A stretch of 34,183 nucleotides of DNA from positions 1 through 34,183 of the forward strand of contig DXGJ01000045.1 of NCBI GenBank assembly GCA_019113985.1, in the 5' to 3' direction. Position numbers and translations under genes: made by a program. The stretch comes from Candidatus Levilactobacillus faecigallinarum. Lineage in GTDB: Bacteria; Bacillota; Bacilli; Lactobacillales; Lactobacillaceae. How positions within the stretch are numbered: the first letter of the stretch is position 1; the number at the start of each line of letters is the position of its first letter. Below are positions 1 through 7,907 of this stretch, in pieces. The notes under the pieces are model-generated. The model was not told the DNA's origin. It worked only from the letters and a program-made list of their open reading frames with translations, and did no database searches.

Positions 1-345
1 ACACAAACCGTGAGTCTCCAAGCTCGACCTTTATGTAGGCCGGGAAAGGACCCCGACCAACATAAATTTCACCACTTGGCGCCCCCTGATCCGCCCTCTC
101 GGCTGACGGCCACGGTCATATTTCTACAGTAATGGGAAAAACTGACCGTTGTTAGAAGAATACGTCTTGATTATGGACGAAGGGTATTTGACACCAATGA
201 CGTTGCTGAAGGACGGTTATGGATGTGGTCAAAAGATAGTGTTGTGTGGCAATGTGGGTAGGGAACCGTTAGTATATCGAAGAATTAAATGGTAACCTTA
301 TCGGCGAACATGGTCCCCGCTAGCCATGGTATCAATACGTATGCA
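1..345. other. Non-coding left edge with GC-rich hairpin block
   Basis: No convincing gene is visible. The first 120 bases are GC-rich and fold well. One hairpin spans 31-65: arms TTATGT and ACATAA enclose a GG-C-CGGG / CCCG-A-CC stem. Bases 95-110 can form another short stem. The block could be part of a structured RNA continuing to the left, on either strand, but it matches no riboswitch or RNA class that I can name. Bases 121-345 show only short open frames, the longest about 48 codons at roughly 148-291 (+), with no clear ribosome binding site and no recognised product. Confidence 0.35.
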
Positions 346-380
346 ACAAAAAGGACTCGGATTGGCTCCGGGTCCTTTTG
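346..380 (-). terminator. Terminator of the DUF3042 gene
   Basis: Read on the minus strand, the arms AAAGGACCCGGA and TCCGAGTCCTTT pair with one mismatch and a short loop, and are followed by five T. It sits 12 bases past the stop codon of the minus-strand micro-protein. The plus-strand reading also ends in a short T stretch, so it may work in both directions. Confidence 0.7.
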
Positions 381-391
381 TGAACGTCTAA

Positions 392-568
392 CTAACCGTT
401 GTGAGCGGAATGGCTCTTGCGGTTGGCCCGCTTGCGGTTCTCTTCAAAACGGTCTTCTTGTTCTTCAATGGGTTGAACGACCTTTTTCTTGAAGGAGAAG
501 ACGGCACCGGCAACTGCACTGGCAGTGGCAACGACACCAAACAGGAATCCTTTAGTGAAATGCTTCAT
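392..568 (-). CDS. DUF3042 family small membrane-anchored protein
   Basis: A 58-residue protein starting MKHFTKGFLFG. Residues about 6-28 form one hydrophobic segment, followed by a basic and acidic tail (FKKKVVQPIEEQEDRFEENR, then KRANRKS). This layout matches the DUF3042 family of small lactobacillar proteins, which have no established function. The reading frame opens ten codons earlier at 598, but the start at 568 is preferred: AAAGGGG lies 8-14 bases upstream of it, and the family usually starts with MKxFTKGF. It is divergent from miaA and followed by its own terminator. The N-terminal segment should place it in the membrane with a cytoplasmic charged tail; that is inference. Confidence 0.8.
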   Translation of the reverse strand: MKHFTKGFLFGVVATASAVAGAVFSFKKKVVQPIEEQEDRFEENRKRANRKSHSAHNG

Positions 569-605
569 TGTGAGTAGCCCCTTTCCGTGAAAATTCAATT
601 AATCC

Positions 606-634
606 GCTTCCATTATGCAAGATTCTGGCGCAAA
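606..634 (-). promoter_or_regulatory. Possible promoter for the DUF3042 gene
   Basis: On the minus strand CATAAT (-10-like, at 611-616) is preceded 17 bases earlier by TAGCTA, a poor -35. It lies about 43 bases ahead of the preferred start codon. The -10 is reasonable and the -35 weak, so this is tentative. Confidence 0.3.
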
Positions 635-730
635 TAGCTAGTGATTTAGCTGGCAAACCTGAAACCACCCCCGCGAAGGGTCTCGAATTATGGTACTCTA
701 AAACTAAGACTAAGCAGGGAGACGGCAAGC

Positions 731-1648
731 ATGGAAAAAGTATTAGCGATCGTTGGCCCGACCGCCGTGGGTAAGACGGCGTTGGCCATTGGATTAGCAC
801 AAAAATTCAACGGCGAGATTATCTCGGGGGACTCGATGCAGGTCTACCGCCATCTAAACATCGGGACCGCGAAGGCAACACCACAGGAACAGGCCCAAGC
901 GGTTCACCACCTGATCGACGTCTGTGACGTCGATCAACAGTTTACGGTGGCCCGGTTTGTTGCCGCGGCCCAAGAACTGATTCCCGCGATTACGGCGCGG
1001 GGACACCTACCAATCATCGCGGGGGGGACCGGCTTTTATTTGCAGGCTCTGTTTGATGGGCTCGCCCTGGGGGCCGATGCCCCTGGAGATCCGGCCTTAC
1101 GGGAACAGCTTCGAGCCGTAGCGACAGAAAAGGGGCCTCAGGTGCTCTGGCAACGGTTAGCCGACCAAGATCCGGTGGCTGCGGCTAAGATTCCACAGAC
1201 CAATGTGCGACGAACCGTTCGGGCCCTTGAGGTCATTGCGGTCACAGGTGCCCCGTTCTCGAAGCAGCCCGACGCCGGTCCACAATACGATGAACGGTAT
1301 GTAGCGTTGAATACGGACCGCGACTTGCTGTATCAACGTATTAATCAACGCGTTGATCTGATGGTTCAACAGGGGCTTTGGGACGAGGTGCGGTGGCTTC
1401 AGGAACAGGGGGGGTCCGCGTTGCCAGCGGCCACCGGCATCGGCTATCGTGAGCTATTGCCGGTAGTGGCGCGAACGGACCAGTGGTCTAGGGCGATTGA
1501 GCAGGTCAAGCAGGACTCACGGCATTACGCCAAGCGTCAGCTGACCTGGTTTCGGAACCAAACCACGGCGAGCTGGTACGATTTGGTGCAACATCCTGAA
1601 GAACGCGCCCAGATTGACGCGCAGGTCGATTCATGGTTGCATCATTAG
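731..1648 (+). CDS. miaA: tRNA dimethylallyltransferase MiaA
   Basis: 305 residues, the usual family length. It transfers a dimethylallyl group from DMAPP to N6 of A37 in tRNAs that read UNN codons, which steadies codon-anticodon pairing. Visible motifs are the P-loop GPTAVGKT (residues 9-16), the substrate region GDSMQVYRHLNIGTAK (33-48, with the catalytic-site Asp-Ser and the Gln/Tyr tRNA contacts), and AGGTGFY (97-103). The start is supported by AGGGAGA 9-15 bases upstream. The gene lies just ahead of glnR-glnA, a common lactobacillar neighbourhood, but glnR has its own promoter, so miaA is probably a separate unit. No convincing promoter was seen between 569 and 730 on this strand. Confidence 0.95.
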   Translation: MEKVLAIVGPTAVGKTALAIGLAQKFNGEIISGDSMQVYRHLNIGTAKATPQEQAQAVHHLIDVCDVDQQFTVARFVAAAQELIPAITARGHLPIIAGGTGFYLQALFDGLALGADAPGDPALREQLRAVATEKGPQVLWQRLADQDPVAAAKIPQTNVRRTVRALEVIAVTGAPFSKQPDAGPQYDERYVALNTDRDLLYQRINQRVDLMVQQGLWDEVRWLQEQGGSALPAATGIGYRELLPVVARTDQWSRAIEQVKQDSRHYAKRQLTWFRNQTTASWYDLVQHPEERAQIDAQVDSWLHH

Positions 1649-1689
1649 TTCTTACGATTAACTAAAGATTCGGGTAAAATCAGCGCTGA

Positions 1690-1706
1690 TGTCATAAAAA
1701 GTAACA
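1690..1706 (+). promoter_or_regulatory. GlnR operator (TGTNA-N7-TNACA)
   Basis: TGTCATAAAAAGTAACA fits the GlnR/TnrA consensus TGTNA-N7-TNACA exactly. It lies eight bases upstream of the -35 of the glnR promoter, the usual arrangement for autorepression of glnRA by GlnR when glutamine is plentiful. A second operator, present in some relatives, was not found. Confidence 0.85.
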
Positions 1707-1713
1707 CAGAAAC

Positions 1714-1741
1714 TTGACGTGTTTTTTGGACGTGGTATGAT
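1714..1741 (+). promoter_or_regulatory. glnR-glnA promoter
   Basis: TTGACG (1714-1719), a 16-base spacer and TATGAT (1736-1741), preceded by TGG as an extended -10. It lies 29 bases ahead of the glnR start and immediately downstream of the GlnR operator. Confidence 0.8.
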
Positions 1742-1770
1742 ATCGGTATAGTTGAAGGGGGCCGGTAAAG

Positions 1771-2157
1771 GTGAAGGGAAAAGAACTGCGACGGTCGTTG
1801 GCCGTCCTACCAATCGGTACCGTCATGAAGCTGACGAGCCTTACTGCTCGGCAGATTCGCTACTATGAAGCACAGGGGTTAGTCTTACCCCAACGTAACG
1901 ACGGCAATCGGCGGATGTATTCGTTGAACGACATCGACCGGTTACTGGAAATCAAGGATTACCTGGATGACGGCGTGAACGTGGCCGGCATCAAGGCCAT
2001 TTACGAACAGCGGGAACAAGCGGAGGCAGCCCGAAAGCGCGCCACTCAGCGACCGCTAACGGATGCCGATGTCCGGCAAATTCTGCAGGACGAATTCATC
2101 CGGCAGGGGGGGTTGGGTCATACCCAAGATGGGATGGAACAACATCGGCCCTTGTAA
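1771..2157 (+). CDS. glnR: MerR-type nitrogen repressor GlnR
   Basis: 128 residues. In Firmicutes GlnR represses glnRA and ammonium or amino-acid uptake genes when feedback-inhibited glutamine synthetase signals nitrogen excess. The N-terminal MerR winged helix-turn-helix is clear (about residues 14-80): a helix-turn-helix around LTARQIRYYEAQGLV, a wing with RNDGNRRMYS, and DIDRLLEIKDYLDDG. The C-terminal tail (residues about 80-128) is where the family receives the glutamine synthetase signal. The GTG start is chosen because the MKxKELRRSL N-terminus is family-typical and GAAGGGGG precedes it; a downstream ATG at 1825 would remove the N-terminal arm. glnA follows 56 bases later and is probably co-transcribed. 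Confidence 0.93.
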   Translation: MKGKELRRSLAVLPIGTVMKLTSLTARQIRYYEAQGLVLPQRNDGNRRMYSLNDIDRLLEIKDYLDDGVNVAGIKAIYEQREQAEAARKRATQRPLTDADVRQILQDEFIRQGGLGHTQDGMEQHRPL

Positions 2158-2213
2158 AGCATATTGTGGCAACAATCTTTTGACAGTTAAAAATTTGATA
2201 GGGAGCGATTTGA

Positions 2214-3554
2214 ATGGCAAAACCGGCATATACCAAGGACGACATTCGTCAGATGGCGAAGGACGAAAACGTGAAGTTCTTGCGGTTGATGTTTACCGAC
2301 CTGTTTGGCACCATTAAGAACGTTGAAGTGCCCATTAGTCAATTGGGCAAGTTACTTGATAACAAGTTAATGTTTGATGGGTCATCGATCGATGGCTTTG
2401 TTCGGATCGAAGAAAGTGACATGTACTTGTACCCTGACCTGTCCACCTGGATGATTTTCCCGTGGAGCACGGAACGGGGCAAGATTGCCCGGGTCATCTG
2501 TGAGGTTTATACCCCAGATGGTAAGCCATTCGAAGGCGATCCCCGGAACAACCTGATTCGGGTCCTGAGCGACATGCGCAAGGCCGGCTTCACCGACTTC
2601 AACATTGGACCGGAACCCGAATTCTTCCTGTTCAAGATGGATGAAAACGGCAAGCCAACCACTGAGCTGAACGACAAGGGGAGCTACTTCGACATGGCCC
2701 CAATGGACTTAGGGGAAAATTGTCGGCGTGAGATTGTCCTGACCTTGGAGGAAATGGGCTTTGACGTTGAAGCTGCCCATCATGAGGTGGCCCCTGGCCA
2801 ACACGAAATCGACTTCAAGTACGCCGACGCATTGACCGCTGCCGACAACATCCAGACCTTTAAGTTAGTGGTCAAGACCATCGCCCGGAAGTACGGTCTG
2901 TATGCGACCTTCATGCCAAAGCCACTGGCGGGCATTAACGGGTCCGGGATGCATCTGAACATGTCGTTATTCCACGACAAGGGCAATGCGTTCTACGACG
3001 AGAAGGGTGAGCTGGCCTTATCCGAGGATGCCTACCACTTCTTAGGTGGCTTACTCAAGCATGCCCGAAGCTTTACCGCCATCTGCAACCCCATCGTCAA
3101 CAGTTACAAGCGGTTAGTTCCTGGTTACGAAGCCCCCGTTTACGTGGCCTGGTCCGGTTCAAACCGGTCACCACTGATCCGGGTTCCAAGTTCCCGGGGT
3201 TTGTCTACGCGGCTGGAACTGCGGAGTGTTGACCCCGCAGCCAATCCTTACCTGGCGATTGCAGCAGTTCTGGAAGCCGGCTTAGATGGCTTGCGGAACC
3301 AGTTGGCCCCACGAGAAGCCGTTGACCGGAACATCTACCGGATGGATGCTGAGGAACGGCAGGAGAATCACATCACTAACCTGCCAGACACCCTGCACAA
3401 CGCCTTGAAGGACTTAGCTGCCGACGATGTCATGCGTAACGCCATGGGCAGTCACCTGTACCAGAGCTTCATTGAAGCCAAAAACTTAGAATACAACTCC
3501 TACCGGACGCAAGTTTCCCAATGGGAACGTGATCAGTACCTGGAATTGTACTAA
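2214..3554 (+). CDS. glnA: Glutamine synthetase type I (GSI-alpha)
   Basis: 446 residues, the length of Firmicute GSI-alpha dodecamer subunits. It makes glutamine from glutamate, ammonia and ATP. Visible are [18 protein letters not shown] (54-71; Arg64 corresponds to the feedback-sensing Arg62 of Bacillus subtilis), metal ligands in EPEF (134-137) and [10 protein letters not shown] (189-198), and NGSGMH (242-247). Further on are [12 protein letters not shown] (Glu-flap region), the ATP-site SPLIRVP, and [16 protein letters not shown]. The last third has NIYRMD where enteric enzymes carry the adenylylation site, but Firmicute enzymes are controlled by feedback inhibition and GlnR binding. GGGAG lies 9-13 bases upstream of the ATG. 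A strong terminator closes the glnRA unit. Confidence 0.96.
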   Translation: MAKPAYTKDDIRQMAKDENVKFLRLMFTDLFGTIKNVEVPISQLGKLLDNKLMFDGSSIDGFVRIEESDMYLYPDLSTWMIFPWSTERGKIARVICEVYTPDGKPFEGDPRNNLIRVLSDMRKAGFTDFNIGPEPEFFLFKMDENGKPTTELNDKGSYFDMAPMDLGENCRREIVLTLEEMGFDVEAAHHEVAPGQHEIDFKYADALTAADNIQTFKLVVKTIARKYGLYATFMPKPLAGINGSGMHLNMSLFHDKGNAFYDEKGELALSEDAYHFLGGLLKHARSFTAICNPIVNSYKRLVPGYEAPVYVAWSGSNRSPLIRVPSSRGLSTRLELRSVDPAANPYLAIAAVLEAGLDGLRNQLAPREAVDRNIYRMDAEERQENHITNLPDTLHNALKDLAADDVMRNAMGSHLYQSFIEAKNLEYNSYRTQVSQWERDQYLELY

Positions 3555-3577
3555 ATCTAATCATTGAATAAGTAGTC

Positions 3578-3612
3578 AGGGCCGTTATCCGCTAAGGGTA
3601 ACGGCCCTTTTG
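3578..3612 (+). terminator. glnRA terminator
   Basis: A perfect nine-base stem, GGGCCGTTA with TAACGGCCC, with a further CC/GG pair inside, followed by TTTT. It lies 24 bases after the glnA stop. Confidence 0.88.
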
Positions 3613-3698
3613 CACGCATTAAGAAATGGTTAGATAATTCAACGGAAGAATGGTCAATATTTTGTGTATCTTCTCACTTACTTCTCATGATGATTCGG

Positions 3699-3704
3699 TA
3701 TGAT
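3699..3704 (+). promoter_or_regulatory. Probable -10 of the yfcC-pepV operon
   Basis: TATGAT lies about 50 bases upstream of the transporter start. The -35 region is poor (ACTTAC at 3676-3681 with a 17-base spacer), as expected of a regulated promoter. A cre-like site begins six bases downstream. Confidence 0.5.
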
Positions 3705-3709
3705 GAATA

Positions 3710-3723
3710 AGGAAGCGCTTACA
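3710..3723 (+). promoter_or_regulatory. cre-like CcpA operator
   Basis: AGGAAGCGCTTACA matches the catabolite-responsive consensus TGWAANCGNTNWCA at 12 of 14 positions and keeps the central CG and the AAGCGCTT core. Its place over the predicted transcription start of the transporter-dipeptidase unit predicts repression by CcpA with HPr-Ser-P when sugar is abundant. Confidence 0.65.
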
Positions 3724-3753
3724 TTAACGATGAATTCAAAGGAGTGAGTAGTT

Positions 3754-5277
3754 ATGCAAGAACCAACCGTTGAACCACCGAAAAAACGACGACGTTTTAA
3801 AATGCCGTCGGCGTATACCATTTTATTTTTGATCATTATTGTTATTGCTATTTTAACCTGGATCATTCCGGCGGGGCAGTACGCGACCGATAAGTCCGGA
3901 AACATTATCGCGCACACGTATCGGTCCGTCCAAGCGAACCCCCAGGGCATCTGGGACGTCTTCATGGCGCCCGTGATTGGGATGATTGGGAACGACAAGA
4001 CTGGTGGGGCCATCGACGTCTCACTGTTTATCCTAGTCATTGGGGGCTTCCTGGGCGTGGTGAACCGGACCAAAGCACTCGACGATGGTATCGCCGCCAT
4101 CGTGCGCCGGTTCAAGGGCAAGGAAAAGTGGCTGATTCCCATCCTGATGCTGCTGTTTGCCGCCGGTGGGTCGACCTACGGGATGGCTGAAGAAACGATT
4201 GCCTTTTACCCGCTACTGATTCCCGTGATGATGGGGATTGGTTTTGACTCGTTAGTTGCCGTGTCGATTGCGTTGATTGGGTCACAGGTCGGGTGTTTGG
4301 CGTCGACCGTGAACCCCTTTGCAACGGGGGTCGCGTCGGCAACCTTAAACATTACGCCAGGGGATGGTATCATGTCCCGGGTCGTGTTACTCCTAATCAC
4401 CATCGGGATTAGTATCTGGTACGTTTACCACTACGCAGCTAAGATTGAGAAGGACCCGACCAAGTCACTGGTGTACGGGCAGCGTGATGAGGACCGTCAA
4501 CGGTTCCTGGTCAGCACCGATGCCGAACCCGGCAAGATGACCAAACGGCAACAGGGTGTCCTGTGGCTTTTCGCCGCCACCTTCGTGATTATGATCATGG
4601 GCCTGATTCCTTGGGACCAGATCAGTGCGAAATGGACCTTCTTCAGTAGCTTTGACCAATGGCTCAAGGGCATCCCGTTCCTGGGCAACCTGTTGGGCGC
4701 TGACATGACGCCACTGGGGACCTGGTACTTCTCCGAGATTACCATGCTGTTCCTGCTGATGTCCGTGATTATTATGTTCGTTTTTAAAATGAAGGAGAGC
4801 GACTTCATCGCGTCCTTTATGAGCGGCATGGGGGATTTCCTGGGCGTTGCCATTGTGGTGGCGGTTGCTCGGGGCATCCAGGTCGTGATGAACGACGGGA
4901 ACATCACCGCGACCGTCCTGCACTGGGGCGAAACCGGCCTGTCCGGCATGAGTTCCGTGTTATTTATCATTTTGACCTATATCTTCTACATTCCCATGTC
5001 CTTCCTGATTCCTTCCACCTCCGGCTTGGCCGCGGCGACGATGGGCATCATTGGGCCGTTGGGCAAGTTTGCTGACGTCGCCCCCAGTCTGGTGGTCACG
5101 GCTTATCAGGCCGCTTCCGGGTGGGTCAACCTGATTACGCCAACCTCTGGGGTCATCATGGGGGCCTTGGCCGTCGCCCACGTGAACATTGGCGTGTGGT
5201 GGAAGTACATGCTGAAGTTAATGATTTATTTGTTTATCGCCACCTGTGTTTTCTTAGGTGTCATGGCGATTCTATAA
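3754..5277 (+). CDS. YfcC/DcuC-family membrane transporter
   Basis: 507 residues, highly hydrophobic, about twelve membrane segments after a short basic cytoplasmic start (KKRRRFKMP). The first segment (about 22-43) ends in LTWIIPAGQY, a family-typical N-terminal feature of YfcC/DcuC-like (ion-transporter superfamily) carriers. Internal features include GGSTYGMAEETIAFYPLLIP, ASTVNPFATGVASA and, near the end, PSTSGLAAATMGIIGPLG and LITPTSGVIMGALA, the paired Ser/Thr-Gly hairpin motifs of this fold. Substrates of this family are poorly fixed; C4-dicarboxylates, arginine/ornithine and peptides have all been proposed. Here a dipeptidase follows 23 bases downstream, which argues for import of a small peptide or amino acid (inference). 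GGAGTGAG provides the ribosome site. Confidence 0.82.
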   Translation: MQEPTVEPPKKRRRFKMPSAYTILFLIIIVIAILTWIIPAGQYATDKSGNIIAHTYRSVQANPQGIWDVFMAPVIGMIGNDKTGGAIDVSLFILVIGGFLGVVNRTKALDDGIAAIVRRFKGKEKWLIPILMLLFAAGGSTYGMAEETIAFYPLLIPVMMGIGFDSLVAVSIALIGSQVGCLASTVNPFATGVASATLNITPGDGIMSRVVLLLITIGISIWYVYHYAAKIEKDPTKSLVYGQRDEDRQRFLVSTDAEPGKMTKRQQGVLWLFAATFVIMIMGLIPWDQISAKWTFFSSFDQWLKGIPFLGNLLGADMTPLGTWYFSEITMLFLLMSVIIMFVFKMKESDFIASFMSGMGDFLGVAIVVAVARGIQVVMNDGNITATVLHWGETGLSGMSSVLFIILTYIFYIPMSFLIPSTSGLAAATMGIIGPLGKFADVAPSLVVTAYQAASGWVNLITPTSGVIMGALAVAHVNIGVWWKYMLKLMIYLFIATCVFLGVMAIL

Positions 5278-5300
5278 AGTCTTAGAAGGAGGAAGTTTTC

Positions 5301-6641
5301 ATGGATAAAATCGTAACTGAGGTTGAAGAACAAGCCGCCGTTAAGGCCGCCGAACGGTTGATCAGCCACGCATCATTCACGCAACCAGTCGCGGCCGGTG
5401 CACCCTTTGGCAAAGAGATTCGCTTAGCCTTGGACGAGGTCGTGACCATCTGTCAGGAACTCGGTTACCAGACCTACACGGACCCGGATGGGTATTACGC
5501 TTACGCTGAAACGGGGACGGGCGATGAGACGTTTGGCATCATCGGTCACATGGACGTGGTCCCAGCCGGTGATCCGACGGAATGGGCCGCTGCGCCCTTT
5601 ACCGGTAGCGTTAAAGACAACGCCTTATTTGGCCGGGGGTCCCAGGATGATAAGGGACCGACCGTTGCCGCCTTATTTGCCGTCAAGGCCTTGGAGAACC
5701 GGGGCTACCACTTTAATAAAAAGATTCGGTTCATCTTCGGGACGGACGAGGAGACGCTCTGGCGGGGGATCGCCAAGTATAACGAAAAGGAAGACCCCAT
5801 CGACCTGGGTATCGCGCCGGATGCCGAGTTCCCATTGATCTACGCCGAGAAGGGCCTCCAACAGTCCTATCTGGTGGGTCCGGGGAGCGATGAGTTGGCC
5901 CTGAACCTCACCAATGCTTTCAATGCGGTGCCGGGCAAGGCCACTTACGACGGCCCCAAACAGGATGCCGTGGCAGCGGCGTTAGAACAACACGGGTTTG
6001 CTTTCGATAAAAGCGCTACGGGCTTGGTGGTCAAGGGCAAGTCGGTCCACGCGATGATGGCCCCGACCGGGGTGAACGCGCTGTTGCGGTTGGCAATTGC
6101 ATTGGACGACGTCTTTGCCTTACCAGTCCTGGACTTCATCGGCAAGTGCTTCAAAGAAGACGCAACCGGGACGAACCTGTTGGGGGACGTTAGCGATGAG
6201 CAGTCCGGGCACCTGACGGTTAACATCTCGAGTCTGACCATCACGCCGACCGAGTCCCGGATGCAGATCGATATGCGGATTCCGGTGACGGTCGACCACG
6301 ATGACCTCATTAAGCAGCTTGAGGCGGCGGTAAAACCGTATCAACTGACCTACGAACACTTTGACTACCTGGCGCCGCTCTACGTACCGACGGATGGTCA
6401 GTTGGTCAAGACGCTGATGAGCACTTACCGGGACATGACGGGGGACGACACCCAGCCGCAGATTTCCGGTGGGGCGACCTACGCCCGGACCATGCGCAAC
6501 TGTGTGGCGTTCGGCGCGATGCTACCGGGGACCCCGGACCGGATGCACCAGGTCGACGAGAATTGGCCGCTGGACCGGATGTTCAAGGCCATGGCCATCT
6601 ACGCTGAGGCGATTCGGCGGCTATGCTGTGATGAAAAATAG
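5301..6641 (+). CDS. pepV: M20 family dipeptidase, PepV/Sapep type
   Basis: 446 residues. Di-metal aminopeptidase of family M20A that cleaves dipeptides in the cytoplasm, the last step in using imported peptides. The metal and catalytic set is complete: HMD (His83, Asp85), GRGSQDDKGP (metal Asp116 or Asp117), DEE (catalytic Glu150, metal Glu151), PDAEFP (Asp174), and the C-terminal PDRMHQVDE with His416. A lid-domain region with KGKSVHAMMAPTGVNAL follows in the middle. It is somewhat shorter than the roughly 470 residues of Lactobacillus delbrueckii PepV. AGAAGGAGG gives a strong ribosome site. It shares an operon with the upstream transporter and ends at a terminator. The exact specificity (general dipeptide or carnosine-like) cannot be told from sequence. 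Confidence 0.88.
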   Translation: MDKIVTEVEEQAAVKAAERLISHASFTQPVAAGAPFGKEIRLALDEVVTICQELGYQTYTDPDGYYAYAETGTGDETFGIIGHMDVVPAGDPTEWAAAPFTGSVKDNALFGRGSQDDKGPTVAALFAVKALENRGYHFNKKIRFIFGTDEETLWRGIAKYNEKEDPIDLGIAPDAEFPLIYAEKGLQQSYLVGPGSDELALNLTNAFNAVPGKATYDGPKQDAVAAALEQHGFAFDKSATGLVVKGKSVHAMMAPTGVNALLRLAIALDDVFALPVLDFIGKCFKEDATGTNLLGDVSDEQSGHLTVNISSLTITPTESRMQIDMRIPVTVDHDDLIKQLEAAVKPYQLTYEHFDYLAPLYVPTDGQLVKTLMSTYRDMTGDDTQPQISGGATYARTMRNCVAFGAMLPGTPDRMHQVDENWPLDRMFKAMAIYAEAIRRLCCDEK

Positions 6642-6686
6642 TGACAACCCGCGAGTCGTGTAACCCATAAACTAAGGAACTTGTGA

Positions 6687-6728
6687 GGGCTTCCCCAGAC
6701 GAATTTTCGATTCTGGCGAAGTCCTTTT
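6687..6728 (+). terminator. Terminator of the transporter-dipeptidase operon
   Basis: GGGCTTC pairs with GAAGTCC (one G-U pair). After a C/C mismatch CCAGA pairs with TCTGG, with an AT-rich loop, and TTTT follows directly. Confidence 0.8.
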
Positions 6729-6943
6729 GGCGTCCAACTTTAAGTTGCAAACAATTGCGATGATGATTCAATCACGAAAAATTTATTTGTGATAAGGGTA
6801 GAAGCCCCCCGAAGACAAGCTGGACGCAGGTGCGGCAGACTGGGCCCAAGCCAATTTGTAAAGTCACCGTTAAGATTGGACGGGAAACCCCGATGGCGAT
6901 TTCAAAAAAATATTTGTTTTCGCGTAAAAATCAGCCAAAGTGC
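6729..6943. other. Non-coding stretch with palindromes, no gene
   Basis: No open frame with a start and ribosome site was found. Two symmetric elements stand out: CAACTTTAAGTTG at 6735-6747 (perfect six-base arms) and a 23-base imperfect dyad at 6771-6793. The rest (about 6800-6900) is mixed-composition sequence without an obvious fold or match. Confidence 0.5.
6771..6793. promoter_or_regulatory. 23-bp dyad, possible operator
   Basis: ATCAC at the left and GTGAT at the right frame an AT-rich centre. Ten of eleven position pairs are complementary, counting one G-U type pair. The size and ATCAC/GTGAT arms resemble sites of dimeric CRP/FNR-type regulators, but I cannot assign a protein. A weak promoter-like pair (TTCAAT, 17 bases, TGATAA) overlaps it on the plus strand. 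Confidence 0.4.
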
Positions 6944-6971
6944 TTTATTCTCCGGTATTTTTTGGTAACAT
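6944..6971 (+). promoter_or_regulatory. Promoter of the dUTPase cluster
   Basis: TTTATT, a 16-base spacer and TAACAT preceded by TGG (extended -10). It lies about 58 bases before the first gene of the three-gene cluster. Confidence 0.5.
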
Positions 6972-7028
6972 GAACGTATAACCAATGTTCACGGCAGTGC
7001 CTAAGAACATGAGAATGAGGGATAATTC

Positions 7029-7907
7029 ATGGAAAATCAAGAACAGCAAGCCAGTGCTGCCGACGTCTTAACCCAGGCAATTGCCAACAAACTCGATTAC
7101 TTGAGCACATTACAGGCGGCGGTGCAGCACGGAAACGACCGCAAGGTTTACGAACTTCTCGACCAGGTTCGTTATTATCAAGAAGTTAAGAAGACCCGTG
7201 TGAAGCAAACCGTTAACCATTTAGCTGAGTTGGTCGATAACATTCATCCCCAGATTAGTCATTACCTGAGCGATAATTTAATTGACTATTTAGGTCACAT
7301 TTACCCATTTTTCTACTACGAAGAATACACCACCGGCCGGTTCCACATCTACTTTGGAAACTGGTGGGATCGCCGCTTGTTCGGGGATCTCGACGTCGTC
7401 AACGTCCAGTTCATGTTTGATCAGACCGAGTACCAGAAGCTCCAACAGTCCTTCGAACTGGAGGGGCGGCATCAACGGTTAAACACCGCCAAGATCGAGG
7501 CCATCTCGTCGGAGAGCGAACAGCTCCAGAAGCTGATGGACGCTCAGTCTGTGCGGGACAACAAGAAGACGGAGTTACGCGAACAGCTTAAGGAAAACAG
7601 CCAAAAGAGCGGGATGCCTTGGGAAACCAGTAAGATCAAGGACGAACGTCAGGGAATCATTGACCAACTGACTAAGCTGGCTGACGAGGACGAACAGGCA
7701 TTGAACGCCCACAAGACCATCAAGGCCAACGACGACCGAATTCTGGTCTTATCCAAGGAAGACACGATTTTGAATTACGAAAAGCAGAGTATTCGCGACG
7801 CTTTCGACGATTTCGAACACTTTGAAGCACACAATCAGAGCCTGTATACCGACTATCTGAACAGTCTAGTTGGCAAGGGTGAGGGCGAGGTGAACGTCGA
7901 TGATTAA
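7029..7907 (+). CDS. Unrecognised protein with C-terminal coiled coil
   Basis: 292 residues, no signal peptide or membrane segment, so probably cytoplasmic. I do not recognise a named family. The N-terminal 100 residues are helical with several aromatic residues, followed by a patch rich in Tyr, Phe and Trp (YPFFYYEEYTTGRFHIYFGN, then WWDRRLFGD, about residues 96-120). From about 145 to 255 the sequence is Lys/Glu/Gln-rich, heptad-like and probably coiled coil, which could cause false matches to SMC or SbcC ATPases; no Walker motif is present. GAGGGAT precedes the ATG. Its last eight bases overlap the next gene, and a dUTPase follows, so the three are probably translated together. A nucleotide- or DNA-related role is only suggested by context. 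Confidence 0.8.
   Translation: MENQEQQASAADVLTQAIANKLDYLSTLQAAVQHGNDRKVYELLDQVRYYQEVKKTRVKQTVNHLAELVDNIHPQISHYLSDNLIDYLGHIYPFFYYEEYTTGRFHIYFGNWWDRRLFGDLDVVNVQFMFDQTEYQKLQQSFELEGRHQRLNTAKIEAISSESEQLQKLMDAQSVRDNKKTELREQLKENSQKSGMPWETSKIKDERQGIIDQLTKLADEDEQALNAHKTIKANDDRILVLSKEDTILNYEKQSIRDAFDDFEHFEAHNQSLYTDYLNSLVGKGEGEVNVDD

Noticed and set aside
289-492. Plus-strand open frame of 67 codons near the left edge
   Set aside because: It overlaps the DUF3042 gene on the other strand and runs through its terminator. It has no ribosome site, and its translation is Cys/Trp/Arg-rich without family features.
4497-4970. Overlapping minus-strand frames opposite the transporter
   Set aside because: His/Asn/Gln-rich or Met/Ile-rich mirror translations of membrane-segment codons; no start signals.
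7450-7800. SbcC/SMC ATPase assignment for the first unknown gene
   Set aside because: Only coiled-coil composition is shared; there is no Walker A, Walker B or signature motif.
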